From Clostridiales bacterium UBA6114 (GTDB taxonomy: Bacteria; Bacillota; Clostridia; Oscillospirales; Butyricicoccaceae): 64,000 bases of DNA. The notes under the pieces were generated by a model. The model was not told the DNA's origin. It saw nothing but the letters and a program-made list of their open reading frames with translations, and did not search any database. The stretch covers positions 182,211 to 246,210 of the forward strand of contig DIWE01000043.1 of the NCBI GenBank assembly GCA_002423435.1, given 5' to 3'. Both the position numbers and the translations under genes were made by a program. This document shows, piece after piece, positions 1 through 8,536 of the stretch (position 1 is the stretch's first letter; each line of letters opens with the position of its first letter).

Positions 1-310
1 CGATTGCCTCGATTGCCTCAAAGCGCCCCATGGCCACGCCGAGCAGGATGCCCGCCACGATCGATAAGCCGTAACCGATCAAAACACGGCGCAGGCTCAC
101 GAGCAGATGCTGCGGCAGCGTATAGGATTTCCCGATGGTATTGTAAAAAACGCTGATCAGGCGCTTTGCGACCTCAAGCGGGCCCGGGATCAGAAGCCCG
201 ACGTCGGTATACGCGACGGCGAGCGACCATAAAATCAAAACGCAGACAAATCCAATGATACTCAGGCCCAAATCCTTCAGGCGCAGCCGTCTTTTTAAGA
301 TACCCATCAT
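1..310 (-). CDS. ABC transporter permease, SsuC/TauC/NitT family (partial)
   Basis: Only the N-terminal ~100 residues lie in the window; the gene runs off the left edge. It starts MMGILKRR, has a first hydrophobic segment (IIGFVCVLILWSLAVAY) and continues with the LPQHLLVSLRRVLIGYG stretch that in this family precedes the conserved membrane core. The start lies two bases beyond the stop of the upstream permease at 313, so the two are translationally coupled. Two different permeases in tandem after one binding protein suggest a heterodimeric membrane channel for a small organic anion. The ATPase is expected further left, outside the window. ATG at 307 is an equally good start. Confidence 0.85.
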   Translation of the reverse strand, partial: MMGILKRRLRLKDLGLSIIGFVCVLILWSLAVAYTDVGLLIPGPLEVAKRLISVFYNTIGKSYTLPQHLLVSLRRVLIGYGLSIVAGILLGVAMGRFEAIEAI

Positions 311-312
311 GA

Positions 313-1098
313 TCACATGCCTCCGCGCACGAACCTGTCTTCAATGAAATCGAAGAACAGCGAAATGATAATCCCGATAAAGCCCAGGGTCAGAAGACCG
401 ACTATGATGATGTCGGATCGCAGCAGATTCCTGGCCGTGGCGATCATATAGCCGACGCCGCGGGTCGCGCCCATCAGCTCCGCCGCGACCAGGGCCATCC
501 AGGAGGCGCCCACCGCCACCCGCAGGCCCGCGAATACCATCGGAAGAGATGACGGAAGGGCTACCGTGAGAAGCTGCTGGGTTTTTGTCGCGCCAAAGGT
601 CTGAGAAACCCAGAGATGTATCTGATTTGTCTGCCTGATTCCGGAATAGGCATTGACAATGCAGGGAATGACGGTGGAGAAGAATACGACGACGGCTTTG
701 GATTTGATGCCGATGCCGAAAAATACAATCATAACGGGTATCATGGCGATTGGCGGTATCGGCTTCATGAAGTCAAAGACCGGCCGTACAATTTTATCGA
801 CCCAAGGAATCCATCCCATCAAAACCCCCAGCGGCAGCCCGATCACGGCGCCGAGCATAAACCCGGCACAAGCGATTTTGGTGCTTTCCCAGATATGCTG
901 AGGCAGTGTCGATCCGTCGGGTTTTGCCGTATAAAGCTTTTGAATAAGCGTCGAAAAGACCTTCACCGGGCTGGGGAGCGAATGGGAAGGCACAAGCTTG
1001 AAAACTGCCGTTGCCAGGTGCCACACCACCAAAAAGATTATTATGGAAATAAGCGAAAGGATTTTCAGCTTAATCCATTTTTTCTGATAAGTACTCAT
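313..1098 (-). CDS. ABC transporter permease, SsuC/TauC/NitT family
   Basis: 261 aa inner-membrane permease of the nitrate/sulfonate/taurine type. About six hydrophobic segments are visible (for example LSLISIIIFLVVWHLA near the N-terminus and IIIVGLLTLGFIGIIISLFF near the C-terminus). The cytoplasmic coupling loop (FGATKTQQLLTVALP, about residues 165-185) carries the G-x-ALP pattern that contacts the ATPase. The start MSTYQKKW at 1098 is chosen because an AAAGGGAAC ribosome site lies just upstream; an upstream in-frame extension begins inside the intercistronic hairpin and has no site. It lies 86 bp after the binding-protein gene. Family assignment is firm; the substrate cannot be read from sequence. 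Confidence 0.9.
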   Translation of the reverse strand: MSTYQKKWIKLKILSLISIIIFLVVWHLATAVFKLVPSHSLPSPVKVFSTLIQKLYTAKPDGSTLPQHIWESTKIACAGFMLGAVIGLPLGVLMGWIPWVDKIVRPVFDFMKPIPPIAMIPVMIVFFGIGIKSKAVVVFFSTVIPCIVNAYSGIRQTNQIHLWVSQTFGATKTQQLLTVALPSSLPMVFAGLRVAVGASWMALVAAELMGATRGVGYMIATARNLLRSDIIIVGLLTLGFIGIIISLFFDFIEDRFVRGGM

Positions 1099-1118
1099 AC
1101 GGTTCCCTTTCTTATATA

Positions 1119-1150
1119 CAGAGGCACTTTCGTCAGCCAAAGTGCCTCTG
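1119..1150 (-). promoter_or_regulatory. intercistronic hairpin between binding protein and permease
   Basis: Perfect 12-bp stem (CAGAGGCACTTT / AAAGTGCCTCTG) with an 8-nt loop, lying between the binding-protein stop and the permease start. It is not followed by a U-run, so it looks like a 3'-end stabiliser or processing site rather than a terminator. The same arrangement recurs at the three other binding-protein genes in this window. Confidence 0.75.
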
Positions 1151-1184
1151 TATTGCAGCTTCTATGCAAATATTAAAACGCGGA

Positions 1185-2240
1185 TCAGAAAGCCTTCATG
1201 GCGTCCTTCAATATGTCGTTTGCACAGTTGGCGGTCACAGTGTCCAGCTTGTCCTCTTCGATCAGCCCCTGAGACACGAAATATTTGGCATAGGATGTGG
1301 CGAATCTGGTCAGGTCCAGGGATTTTGCATATTCGGATGTAAAGACCGGTTTTGCCTTATATTCCGCAAGCACCGCGTCGTCGCCCATCTCCTTGCCGTG
1401 ATCCACATACCAGGCCTTCGCGGTCTTAAATGCCAGATCCTCGTCCGCTGCCAGCTTATCGCAGGCTTTGTACAGCATTTCTACAAACGACACCACGTCG
1501 TCGTAACGGTTCTCGTAAGCGTCGGCGGTACAGACGGTCGATTCGTACAGATTGCCGCCGATGCCCTTAAGGCTGTTCAATATGACACCGCCGTGATCAT
1601 AATTGGCATAGGGCGCGACCATGACGCAAAGGTCGCCCTCTCCCGCCGTCCAGCTCGAATACACAGTGGCAAAGTCCATGCTCATGAAGTTTACGTCGGT
1701 CGAGGTGAGCCCAAGTGCTTCAAGCCACAGCATAAACGCATAATGGCCGGTCGTGCCGACGTTGCAAAGCACCCTGCTGCCCTTGATCGCTTCCGCCAGG
1801 GCCTTGGAATCATTCTTGGCCGCGTCGTATTTCGTGCCAGGGCGGCAGACGAAATCGTTGCATGCGGTGCCGTCGATCTGATGCGCGATCAATTTGCAGT
1901 CATAGTTTGCCAAAGCGTAGACAAACGCGCCGCCCGTTACCGCGATGTCCCAGTCGCCCATCGCCTCATTGATGGTCGCGCCCGAGCTGAAAACTGAGAT
2001 TTCAAGCTCCAGGCCATAATCCTTGGCCATGTCCTCGGCGAGGATCAGACCCACGGGATAGCTGCAGTACATCGACTGGACCGCGACGCGCAGGGGTTCC
2101 TTTTTGGTTGCGGAAGGATTTTCAGAAGGAGTTATGGAGCTACCGGAAGAGCCATTTGCCGGTCCGGCGGGTGATGTACAGCCGGCGAGACACAAAAGTG
2201 CGATGCTTAGGACCAGGACAGCGGATAACAATCTTTTCAT
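1185..2240 (-). CDS. ABC transporter substrate-binding lipoprotein (SsuA/TauA/NMT1-like)
   Basis: 351 aa exported binding protein. It begins with a lysine/arginine n-region, a hydrophobic stretch and the lipobox LCLAGC, then a Ser/Pro-rich linker, so it should be lipid-anchored outside the membrane. The mature part (RVAVQSMYCSYPVGLILAED, then GATINEAMGDWDIAVTGG and VGTTGHYAFMLWLEALGL) has the type-2 periplasmic-binding fold pattern of sulfonate, taurine, nitrate and thiamine-precursor binders. Start ATG 2240 has GAGGAGG seven bases upstream. It is first in an operon with two permeases and divergent from a LysR regulator. Ligand unknown; the nearby sulfatase-maturase and SulP permease make a sulfur-containing anion a reasonable guess. 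Confidence 0.88.
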   Translation of the reverse strand: MKRLLSAVLVLSIALLCLAGCTSPAGPANGSSGSSITPSENPSATKKEPLRVAVQSMYCSYPVGLILAEDMAKDYGLELEISVFSSGATINEAMGDWDIAVTGGAFVYALANYDCKLIAHQIDGTACNDFVCRPGTKYDAAKNDSKALAEAIKGSRVLCNVGTTGHYAFMLWLEALGLTSTDVNFMSMDFATVYSSWTAGEGDLCVMVAPYANYDHGGVILNSLKGIGGNLYESTVCTADAYENRYDDVVSFVEMLYKACDKLAADEDLAFKTAKAWYVDHGKEMGDDAVLAEYKAKPVFTSEYAKSLDLTRFATSYAKYFVSQGLIEEDKLDTVTANCANDILKDAMKAF

Positions 2241-2419
2241 AATTTCCTCCTCGTTTTTATTTTGCATTTTATCAAAATATCTTCTATAATGATAAATATG
2301 CTTAAAAAAAGACAAATCCGGACGAATCTATCTGTCATAATTCTACAATGTTTTGCTGGTTTGTAAAGAAGTATATTTTGATGTGTTTCATAATGTTTTT
2401 ATTATGAATGGAGTTGGGT

Positions 2420-3337
2420 ATGATGACTTTACGGCATCTTGTCATCTTTGTGACCGTCTGTCAGGAAGGGTCTATCACCGCCGCCGCGCAAAAATTGTAC
2501 ATAGCTCAGCCTTCCATCAGTCTTGCGATTAAAGAAATGGAACAGCACTATAACCACAGCCTCTTTGACCGATATTCCAGAAAATTGTATATCAATTCGT
2601 TCGGAAAAGAAGTTCTGCGCTATGCGCAGAGCATACTCGCAATGTACGATGAATTGGAAATGCTATGCGGCTCAAAGAATTTGTCGGACAGTATCCGCGT
2701 CGGCACCGGCACGGCAATCGGCAAACTGATCATGCCTTATTTTGTCAATTTCTTTCAGAAAAAACATCCGAAAGCAAATATTACCGTTAAGGTTGACCGG
2801 ACGGATTTAAACGCGCTGGCGATAACAAACAATATATTGGATTTTGTAATCATGGAAAGCATACCTCAGACGCCGAATATTATTCAAAAGCCGCTTCAAA
2901 GCTCCCCGATCGTCGCTGTTTGCAATAAATTGCATCCCCTGGCCAAAAAAGAAATCGTCACGGCGAATGATCTGATAAAGTGCAATCTGTTACTTCGTGA
3001 AAAAGCCAGTCCCACTTATATCGCCGTGGAAAATTATTTCACAAATCACAATCTGCAGATCTCCGCAAAATGGGAAAGCATCAGCATTATGGCGCTTATC
3101 AATGCCGTCCGGGAGAATATCGGCGTCGCTTTTCTCTCCCTGAATCATGTGCAGGCCGTACGCGACAGCCAGCTGGTAATTTTGAACGTAAAGGATTTTG
3201 AGGCAAAGCGCTTTATCAATGCCTACTATCACAAAGACAAATACCTGACTCCCTTAATGCGGGAATTTCTTCATGATTTTGTCGAATTCAGCAATTCATA
3301 CGGCAATTCAAACGTGCCGGCAGACGAGCTTGGCTGA
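2420..3337 (+). CDS. LysR-family transcriptional regulator
   Basis: About 305 aa. The N-terminal winged helix-turn-helix is clear (TLRHLVIFVTVCQEGSITAAAQKLYIAQPSISLAIKEME), followed by the linker helix and the effector-binding domain (RVGTGTAIGKLIMPYFVNFF onward). Length is normal for LysR proteins. ATG 2420 is preferred over ATG 2408 because GGAG at 2410-2413 is correctly spaced for it; ATG 2423 is also possible. It is divergent from the binding-protein operon across about 180 bp, the usual arrangement for a LysR regulator and its target, so it probably controls that importer and perhaps the genes downstream. Confidence 0.9.
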   Translation: MMTLRHLVIFVTVCQEGSITAAAQKLYIAQPSISLAIKEMEQHYNHSLFDRYSRKLYINSFGKEVLRYAQSILAMYDELEMLCGSKNLSDSIRVGTGTAIGKLIMPYFVNFFQKKHPKANITVKVDRTDLNALAITNNILDFVIMESIPQTPNIIQKPLQSSPIVAVCNKLHPLAKKEIVTANDLIKCNLLLREKASPTYIAVENYFTNHNLQISAKWESISIMALINAVRENIGVAFLSLNHVQAVRDSQLVILNVKDFEAKRFINAYYHKDKYLTPLMREFLHDFVEFSNSYGNSNVPADELG

Positions 3338-3351
3338 TGCAGCCGGTTTTT
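3331..3351 (+). terminator. rho-independent terminator after the LysR gene
   Basis: Short GC stem GGCTG-ATG-CAGCC followed by GG and six Ts; the LysR stop codon lies in the loop region. The stem is short, so termination may be partial. Confidence 0.5.
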
Positions 3352-3476
3352 TAGATATGACAATACTGATTGCAGGGCGGTATTCTGCACGTTCATGTAT
3401 AACAAAATGGTTATGAAGCTCATATTGTTATAATATTTTACAAATTATGATCGAACGTATATATTAAGAGTATCGC

Positions 3477-4631
3477 ATGTGTACAGATCAAAGCAAAAGA
3501 GGGTATGTTGATTTGCCGTCGATAGGCGTATTGATCAAACCGGCTTCGGGAAGCTGCAACCTTCGCTGCAAATACTGCTTTTACCACTCGGTAACGGAAA
3601 TGCGGCGGGTAAAATCCTACGGTTTTATGAGTCTTGAAACCCTTGAGACGATTGTCCGGAAAGCGCTCGGCTCAGCCGACGGGCATTGTGTTTTTGCCTT
3701 TCAGGGCGGAGAGCCGACGCTGGTCGGGCTGGATTTTTACAGGGAGCTTATAAAACTGCAAAAGAAGCACAACTTAAAACGTGTAAACATACAAAACGCC
3801 ATTCAGACAAACGGGATGCTGATCGACGACGATTGGGCAAGGTTTCTTGCGGAAAATCATTTTCTCGTCGGCCTGTCCCTTGACGGGCCAAAGGACATTC
3901 ACGACAACATGCGGACGGATATAAGCGGCAAGGGGTCTTATACAAAAGCAATGGAAGCCGTGCGCCTGTTTAATAAGCATCACACGCAGTACAACATTTT
4001 GACGACGGTCAACGCAAACGTGGCCAGGCACGCGGAAAAGGTTTACCGATTCTTTCGAAAGAACGGCTTTGATTATCTGCAGTTTATCCCCTGTCTGGAC
4101 CCGCTGGGCGAAGAACCGGGAGGGCATGACTATTCGCTCACGCCCGAAAAATACGCGCGCTTTCTGAAGGCGATATTCGATCTCTGGTACGAGGATGTGA
4201 TAAAAGGAGAGCCTGTCAGCATCCGGCATTTCGACAACCTTGTGGGAATGCTTGTGGGCCGCGCGCCCGAGGAGTGCGGCATGATGGGCGTATGCGGCTG
4301 CCAGTTTGTCATCGAGGCCGACGGAAGCGTATACCCCTGTGATTTCTATGTGCTCGACGAGTGGCGCCTCGGCAATATCCGGGATATGGGGTTTGAGGAG
4401 CTTAAGCTCTCCGAGAGGGCCGGACGGTTTGTGGAGGTGTCGCAAAATAAGGCGCGGGAGTGCGCGGGATGCAGATGGTTTTATCTGTGCCGGGGCGGCT
4501 GCCGAAGGTCGAGAGAGCCTTTTGCGGAGGGAAAGCCCGCGCTGAACTATTTTTGTCCGGCTTTTAAAGAGCTGTTTGAGTATGCCGCTCCGAGGCTTCA
4601 TCAAATTGCCGCTTTTTTATCCCGCAAATAA
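3477..4631 (+). CDS. anaerobic sulfatase-maturating enzyme (radical SAM/SPASM)
   Basis: 384 aa. The radical-SAM cluster motif CNLRCKYC (C27, C31, C34) is followed by FYHSVTEMRR, typical of anSME proteins that oxidise a Cys or Ser of type I sulfatases to formylglycine without oxygen. The FQGGEPTLVGLDFYRELI motif and the C-terminal SPASM cysteines (CGMMGVCGCQF, VYPCDFYVLDEW, CAGCRWFYLCRGGC, YFCP) are present, enough for two auxiliary 4Fe-4S clusters. The ribosome site is weak. No sulfatase gene is seen in the window, so its substrate is presumably encoded elsewhere or left of position 1. A related SPASM maturase acting on another peptide cannot be excluded, but the motif set fits anSME well. 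Confidence 0.87.
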   Translation: MCTDQSKRGYVDLPSIGVLIKPASGSCNLRCKYCFYHSVTEMRRVKSYGFMSLETLETIVRKALGSADGHCVFAFQGGEPTLVGLDFYRELIKLQKKHNLKRVNIQNAIQTNGMLIDDDWARFLAENHFLVGLSLDGPKDIHDNMRTDISGKGSYTKAMEAVRLFNKHHTQYNILTTVNANVARHAEKVYRFFRKNGFDYLQFIPCLDPLGEEPGGHDYSLTPEKYARFLKAIFDLWYEDVIKGEPVSIRHFDNLVGMLVGRAPEECGMMGVCGCQFVIEADGSVYPCDFYVLDEWRLGNIRDMGFEELKLSERAGRFVEVSQNKARECAGCRWFYLCRGGCRRSREPFAEGKPALNYFCPAFKELFEYAAPRLHQIAAFLSRK

Positions 4632-4787
4632 TGCATATGCCTTTTATGATTTTGCTGCCATTGCAAGAGTTTTTTAGAAGGTGATTGTACGGACGGCTCG
4701 TTTCTGAATAAGCATGTACCGGTTATCGCAGCCGTAAAAGCTTACAAAAGGGAATATATAAAAAATGATCTGACGGCGGCGCTCACG

Positions 4788-6410
4788 GTGGCGGTAATCG
4801 CCATTCCGCAGTCGATGGCCTACGCGATCATTGCCGGGGTCGATCCGGTCTACGGCCTTTATACCGCCATCGTTTCCACAATCTTAAGCTCGCTGTTTGG
4901 AAGCTCCGAGCATCTGATCGCGGGCCCGACCAACGCGATCTCCCTTCTTGTGGCAAGCGGCATGAAGGGTTATGTCGGCGCGGACAATTTTTATGAGATG
5001 CTTTTTCTGACGACATTCGTCGTCGGCGTCATTCAGATTTTATTCGGCCTGATCCGTCTTGGAAAAGCCATTCATTATGTTTCCCATGCCGTTATCGTGG
5101 GGTTTACCGCGGGAGCGGGTGTGCTGATTGCGCTTGGGCAGCTGAACGGGCTCCTTGGCATTACCCTTGAGGGCGACTATATGTCGCCTGTGGCTAAAGT
5201 CTTCAGCGTCATTCAAAAATTTGGACAGATCAATCCATACGCTTTTGGCCTGGGCGCGCTGACCATTGCCGTTATTGTTTTATGCAGGAAGCTCAACAAA
5301 AACCTTCCGGGCGCGCTGTTTGGGATTCTCATATCAATAATTCTGGTCGCGGTATTCTCGCTTGACCAATATTCCGTAAAGCTGGTCGGTGAAATCCCGT
5401 CCGCGATTCCCCCGTTTAAGATGCTCAGCTTTAACCTCGGTCTGGTAAAGGAGTTGTTTTCCGGCGCGCTGCCGATTGCCATTATCGGGCTGGTGGAGGC
5501 GATTTCCATTTCAAAGTCCATCGCGAGCACCTCGGGGCAAAAGCTGGACGTAAACCAGGAATTTATAGGGCAGGGGATTGCAAACGCCGTATCCGCGTTC
5601 TTTCAGTGCTTTCCCGGCTCGGGCTCTTTTACGCGCTCGGCGATAAACTATTTCAGCGGTGCGAAAACCCGCATGGCCGGCATTGCATCCGGCATCATTT
5701 TCGCCGTTGTTCTGCTGTTTTTTACCCCGTATGCAAAATACATACCCAAGGCAAGCCTGGCAGGCGTCATTATGGTAATCGCATTCGGCATGGTAAACCG
5801 CAGGGAGATGAAAAAGGTCGGAAGAACCAGCCGGTCCGATGCGATCGTCATGTGGATCACCTTTGGCGCGACCGTGCTGATGCCGGACCTCGACTGGGCG
5901 ATCTATATGGGCATCGCCATTTCCATTGTTCTCTATCTGAAGGATACAAACACAGTGCCGATAAAGGTTCTGATTCCCGTGGAGGAGGGTGCAAACCACT
6001 TCTATGAGAGGGAGATAAGCTATATAAAAGAAAAGGTCCAGATCCTGATCGTTCAATTGGAGGGGAACTTATATTTCGGCTCCTCAAACGACCTTGAAAG
6101 CAAGCTTAATAGCATTAAGGACAAGGCTAAGGTCTTTATTCTGAGAATGAAGCCGGTATCGATGATCGATGTCACGGCGCTCGACGCCATCAAGGCATTC
6201 GTAAGGCAGGTGAAAAAATCCGGGGGAAGCATCGTCATCTGCGGTCTGCGCACCGGACTGAACAAGGTGCTGATCCATTCCGGACTTTTGGAGGAAGTCG
6301 GCATGGAAAACATCTTCCTTTCGGAGGACGAGATATTCGCCTCCTCGGCCAAGGCGCTTAAACGCGCCGGGGAGATCGCGGCGCAGGCAGGGCGGGATCT
6401 TTTAGACTGA
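4788..6410 (+). CDS. SulP-family anion (sulfate) permease with STAS domain
   Basis: At least 540 aa. The SulP signature AIPQSMAYAIIAGVDPVYGLY is near the start, the second signature VGFTAGAGVLIALGQL follows, then FPGSGSFTRSAIN, many membrane segments, and a C-terminal cytoplasmic STAS domain (about residues 410-520: VQILIVQLEGNLYFG, ILRMKPVSMIDVTALDAI). It should move sulfate or another inorganic anion. The given GTG start at 4788 falls inside the conserved first region: family-like sequence (VPVIAAVKAYKREYIKNDL) continues in frame upstream to about 4704, but that stretch has no ATG, GTG or TTG. AAGGTG at 4678-4683 looks like the real ribosome site. A non-standard start (CTG 4704, ACG 4689) or a one-base frameshift near 4685-4705 is likely. 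Confidence 0.88.
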   Translation: MAVIAIPQSMAYAIIAGVDPVYGLYTAIVSTILSSLFGSSEHLIAGPTNAISLLVASGMKGYVGADNFYEMLFLTTFVVGVIQILFGLIRLGKAIHYVSHAVIVGFTAGAGVLIALGQLNGLLGITLEGDYMSPVAKVFSVIQKFGQINPYAFGLGALTIAVIVLCRKLNKNLPGALFGILISIILVAVFSLDQYSVKLVGEIPSAIPPFKMLSFNLGLVKELFSGALPIAIIGLVEAISISKSIASTSGQKLDVNQEFIGQGIANAVSAFFQCFPGSGSFTRSAINYFSGAKTRMAGIASGIIFAVVLLFFTPYAKYIPKASLAGVIMVIAFGMVNRREMKKVGRTSRSDAIVMWITFGATVLMPDLDWAIYMGIAISIVLYLKDTNTVPIKVLIPVEEGANHFYEREISYIKEKVQILIVQLEGNLYFGSSNDLESKLNSIKDKAKVFILRMKPVSMIDVTALDAIKAFVRQVKKSGGSIVICGLRTGLNKVLIHSGLLEEVGMENIFLSEDEIFASSAKALKRAGEIAAQAGRDLLD

Positions 6411-6427
6411 CGCGGGAGCTGAATCTG

Positions 6428-6721
6428 ATGAACAATAAAAATTATTATAATCTAAATCAGAAAGATATGATCTTGCGGGATTATCTGGCAGCCGACAGGA
6501 CGGTTTTGGCAAACGAAAGAACGCTTTTGTCGTATGTCCGCACCTTTATTGCGTTCATTGCTTCCGGAATAGGCATTGTCAAGCTTTTTGAACAGCCGTA
6601 TTTTATTGGAATAGGAACGATTATGGTTGTGATATCACCGATTTTTCTTACCGTGGGCCTGTATCGTTTTTTCAAAATGGAGGGAAGGCTGAAAAAATTA
6701 TATGACTGGCGTGACGTTTAG
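6428..6721 (+). CDS. DUF202/YidH-family small membrane protein
   Basis: 97 aa. The family core is visible: DYLAADRTVLANERTLLSYVRTFIAFIASGIGIVKLF, with the conserved acidic-arginine pattern before the first membrane helix, then a second hydrophobic segment (IGIGTIMVVISPIFLTVGLY) and a short basic tail. Function is unknown for the family. It starts 17 bp after the SulP gene with GGGAG upstream, so it is probably cotranscribed and may accompany the permease in the membrane. Confidence 0.8.
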   Translation: MNNKNYYNLNQKDMILRDYLAADRTVLANERTLLSYVRTFIAFIASGIGIVKLFEQPYFIGIGTIMVVISPIFLTVGLYRFFKMEGRLKKLYDWRDV

Positions 6722-6769
6722 AATTGCGATAACAGGTTTTACCCAAATACGATACGTATTGGAGGCAAC

Positions 6770-8290
6770 ATGAAATACTTAATTGGTACGGATATCGGCA
6801 CTTCGGGTACCAAGTCGATCATTATGGATACAAACGGCAAGCTGATTGCCTCGGATCTGCAGGAATACGATGTCCTGACCCCCAAGGCATTGTGGGCGGA
6901 ACAGTGGCCCGGCGTCTGGCTGGACGCCGCCAAGCGTTCCGTTAAGAATGCAGCCGAAAAAGCCGGGGTGGACAAAAAGGACATTAAGGGCCTTTGCATC
7001 AGCGGCCTTTACGGCGGTTCCGGCATTCCTTTGGATAAAAATATGGAGCCTGTCCGCCCCTGCATGATCTGGATGGATCGCAGAGCTGCGGATCAGGAGC
7101 AATGGGTAAAGGAGAACATCGACGGGGAAAAGCTCGCGCGCATCACGCACAATGGCACGGACCCGTATTACGGCTACATCAAAATTCTCTGGATCCGTGA
7201 CAACGAACCGGCAAACTGGGCAAAGATCAAGCTTTTTCTGCCTCCCAACGCTTATGTGATTTATAAGCTCACCGGCAGGGTCGCGATCGATTATTCCTCC
7301 GCCGGAAATATCGGCGGCATTTTCGACATGAACACCCGGTACTGGTCTTATGAGCTTATGGACGATATGGGCATTCCCCGTTCTATGATGCCTCGGGATA
7401 TCGTCACCAGCGATACCGTTGTAGGCGGCCTGACTTTTGATGCGGCCGCTGAGCTGGGACTCTGTGAAGATACGCCGGTCTGTGCGGGCGGCGTGGACTG
7501 CGGCGTGGCTTCTTTCGGCTTGGGCGTGTTTGAGCCTGGCGAATATGTGGCCGCCATCGGCACGTCCATGTGTGCGGCCTTCATTCATGACAGGCCCCTC
7601 AAGGCTGAAAACCTGATCGAATGGCCCTATGTGATCCGTTCCCGTCATCTGTCCTATTCTTTCGGCGGCGGCGCGACCGCGGGCGCGGTGGTCAAATGGT
7701 TCCGCGACAATTTCGCCGAACTGGAGAAGGCCGAGGAGGCGGGCGGCGGGAAGAATGCCTATTATGTGCTGGACAAGCAGGCGAAGAAAATTCCCGCCGG
7801 GTCCAGCGGCCTTATTGTTTTGCCCTTCTTTATGGGCGAACGGAGCCCGGTTTGGGACACAAACGCGAAAGGCGTTATTTTTGGCCTGTCTCTGGCGCAT
7901 ACGAAAGCCCATATCTACCGCGCCTTTCTGGAAGCCGTGGCCTATTCGCTGAGACACACCATGGAATCGACAGGGGAATATCTGGGCGAATATATCCTGT
8001 TGGCGGGCGGGGTCACAAAATCCAGACTGTGGAGACAGATTTTCGCAGATGTGACCGGCTATGCCGCGGTATGCCCTGTCAACGATGTGGAGGCAAACCT
8101 GGGCGATGTGATGCTGGCGGGCCTCGGCACCGGCCTTCTGACCCTGGAGGATATCAAGAGGTGGCAGGTATTGGGCGATAAAATTCTGCCGAATCCCGAG
8201 ATACATCAGAAATATAACGAATACTATAAGCTTTATCACTCCGTCTATCAGGACCTGAAAAAGGATATGGAGCTGATTTCTGCTATTTAA
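6770..8290 (+). CDS. FGGY-family carbohydrate kinase (xylulokinase-like)
   Basis: 506 aa cytoplasmic kinase. The N-terminal phosphate-binding motif GTDIGTSGTKS, the middle WMDRRA segment, and the C-terminal nucleotide motif LLAGGVTKSRLWRQIFADV mark the FGGY fold; length matches xylulokinase and relatives. It transfers phosphate from ATP to a sugar or polyol, but which one cannot be decided: the sequence is closer to the XylB branch than to glycerol kinase by eye. GGAGG is 8 bases before ATG 6770. It sits alone: no sugar isomerase or transporter follows. Its terminator at 8312-8348 has been duplicated by a repeat-element insertion. Confidence 0.85.
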   Translation: MKYLIGTDIGTSGTKSIIMDTNGKLIASDLQEYDVLTPKALWAEQWPGVWLDAAKRSVKNAAEKAGVDKKDIKGLCISGLYGGSGIPLDKNMEPVRPCMIWMDRRAADQEQWVKENIDGEKLARITHNGTDPYYGYIKILWIRDNEPANWAKIKLFLPPNAYVIYKLTGRVAIDYSSAGNIGGIFDMNTRYWSYELMDDMGIPRSMMPRDIVTSDTVVGGLTFDAAAELGLCEDTPVCAGGVDCGVASFGLGVFEPGEYVAAIGTSMCAAFIHDRPLKAENLIEWPYVIRSRHLSYSFGGGATAGAVVKWFRDNFAELEKAEEAGGGKNAYYVLDKQAKKIPAGSSGLIVLPFFMGERSPVWDTNAKGVIFGLSLAHTKAHIYRAFLEAVAYSLRHTMESTGEYLGEYILLAGGVTKSRLWRQIFADVTGYAAVCPVNDVEANLGDVMLAGLGTGLLTLEDIKRWQVLGDKILPNPEIHQKYNEYYKLYHSVYQDLKKDMELISAI

Positions 8291-8311
8291 CAGAAACCAC
8301 CGCAAGGAAAA

Positions 8312-8348
8312 TCAAACACGGGAGTGCCTCATTTGAGCACTCCCGTGT
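8312..8348. repeat. left direct repeat (duplicated terminator hairpin)
   Basis: 37 bp identical to 8537-8573, made of the hairpin CACGGGAGTGC / GCACTCCCGTG with a short AT-rich loop. The two copies bracket the repeat element. This left copy has lost the T-run that follows the right copy. Confidence 0.85.
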
Positions 8349-8536
8349 GAGGCTGTCGAAAAACTCGACAGCCTTTTGAGGGGGAATCCAATTCCCCCTC
8401 AAAGCTCCTCCAGGTGCGGACAAAACCGTTGGTTTTGTCCAGGGTGTCCTTCGGCGGCGCATGTCCGCCTGCGGACTTATCCCAAGTTAAGGGGCTTCGG
8501 CCCCTTAACAATTCCCGGAATATACTTTTTTGACAC
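8349..8536 (+). mobile_element. 188-bp non-autonomous repeat element, copy 1 (MITE-like)
   Basis: Nearly the same sequence occurs at 43977-44164, with about 16 mismatches in 188 positions by hand alignment. The ends form a short imperfect inverted repeat (TGTCGAAAAA at the left, TTTTTTGACA here and TTTTTCGACA in copy 2 at the right). The inside is a chain of hairpins: GGCTGTCG/CGACAGCC, GAGGGGGAAT/ATTCCCCCTC, GGACAAAACC/GGTTTTGTCC, GTCCGC/GCGGAC and TTAAGGGGC/GCCCCTTAA. It is flanked by 37-bp direct repeats of a terminator and lies between the convergent sugar kinase and tolC-like genes. There is no transposase inside, so movement would need one in trans. Confidence 0.75.

Noticed and set aside
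6779..8305. Long antisense reading frame (about 508 codons) opposite the FGGY kinase
   Set aside because: It mirrors the kinase gene almost base for base, its translation is rich in His, Arg and Ala with no recognisable motif, and it is a by-product of GC-biased third positions.
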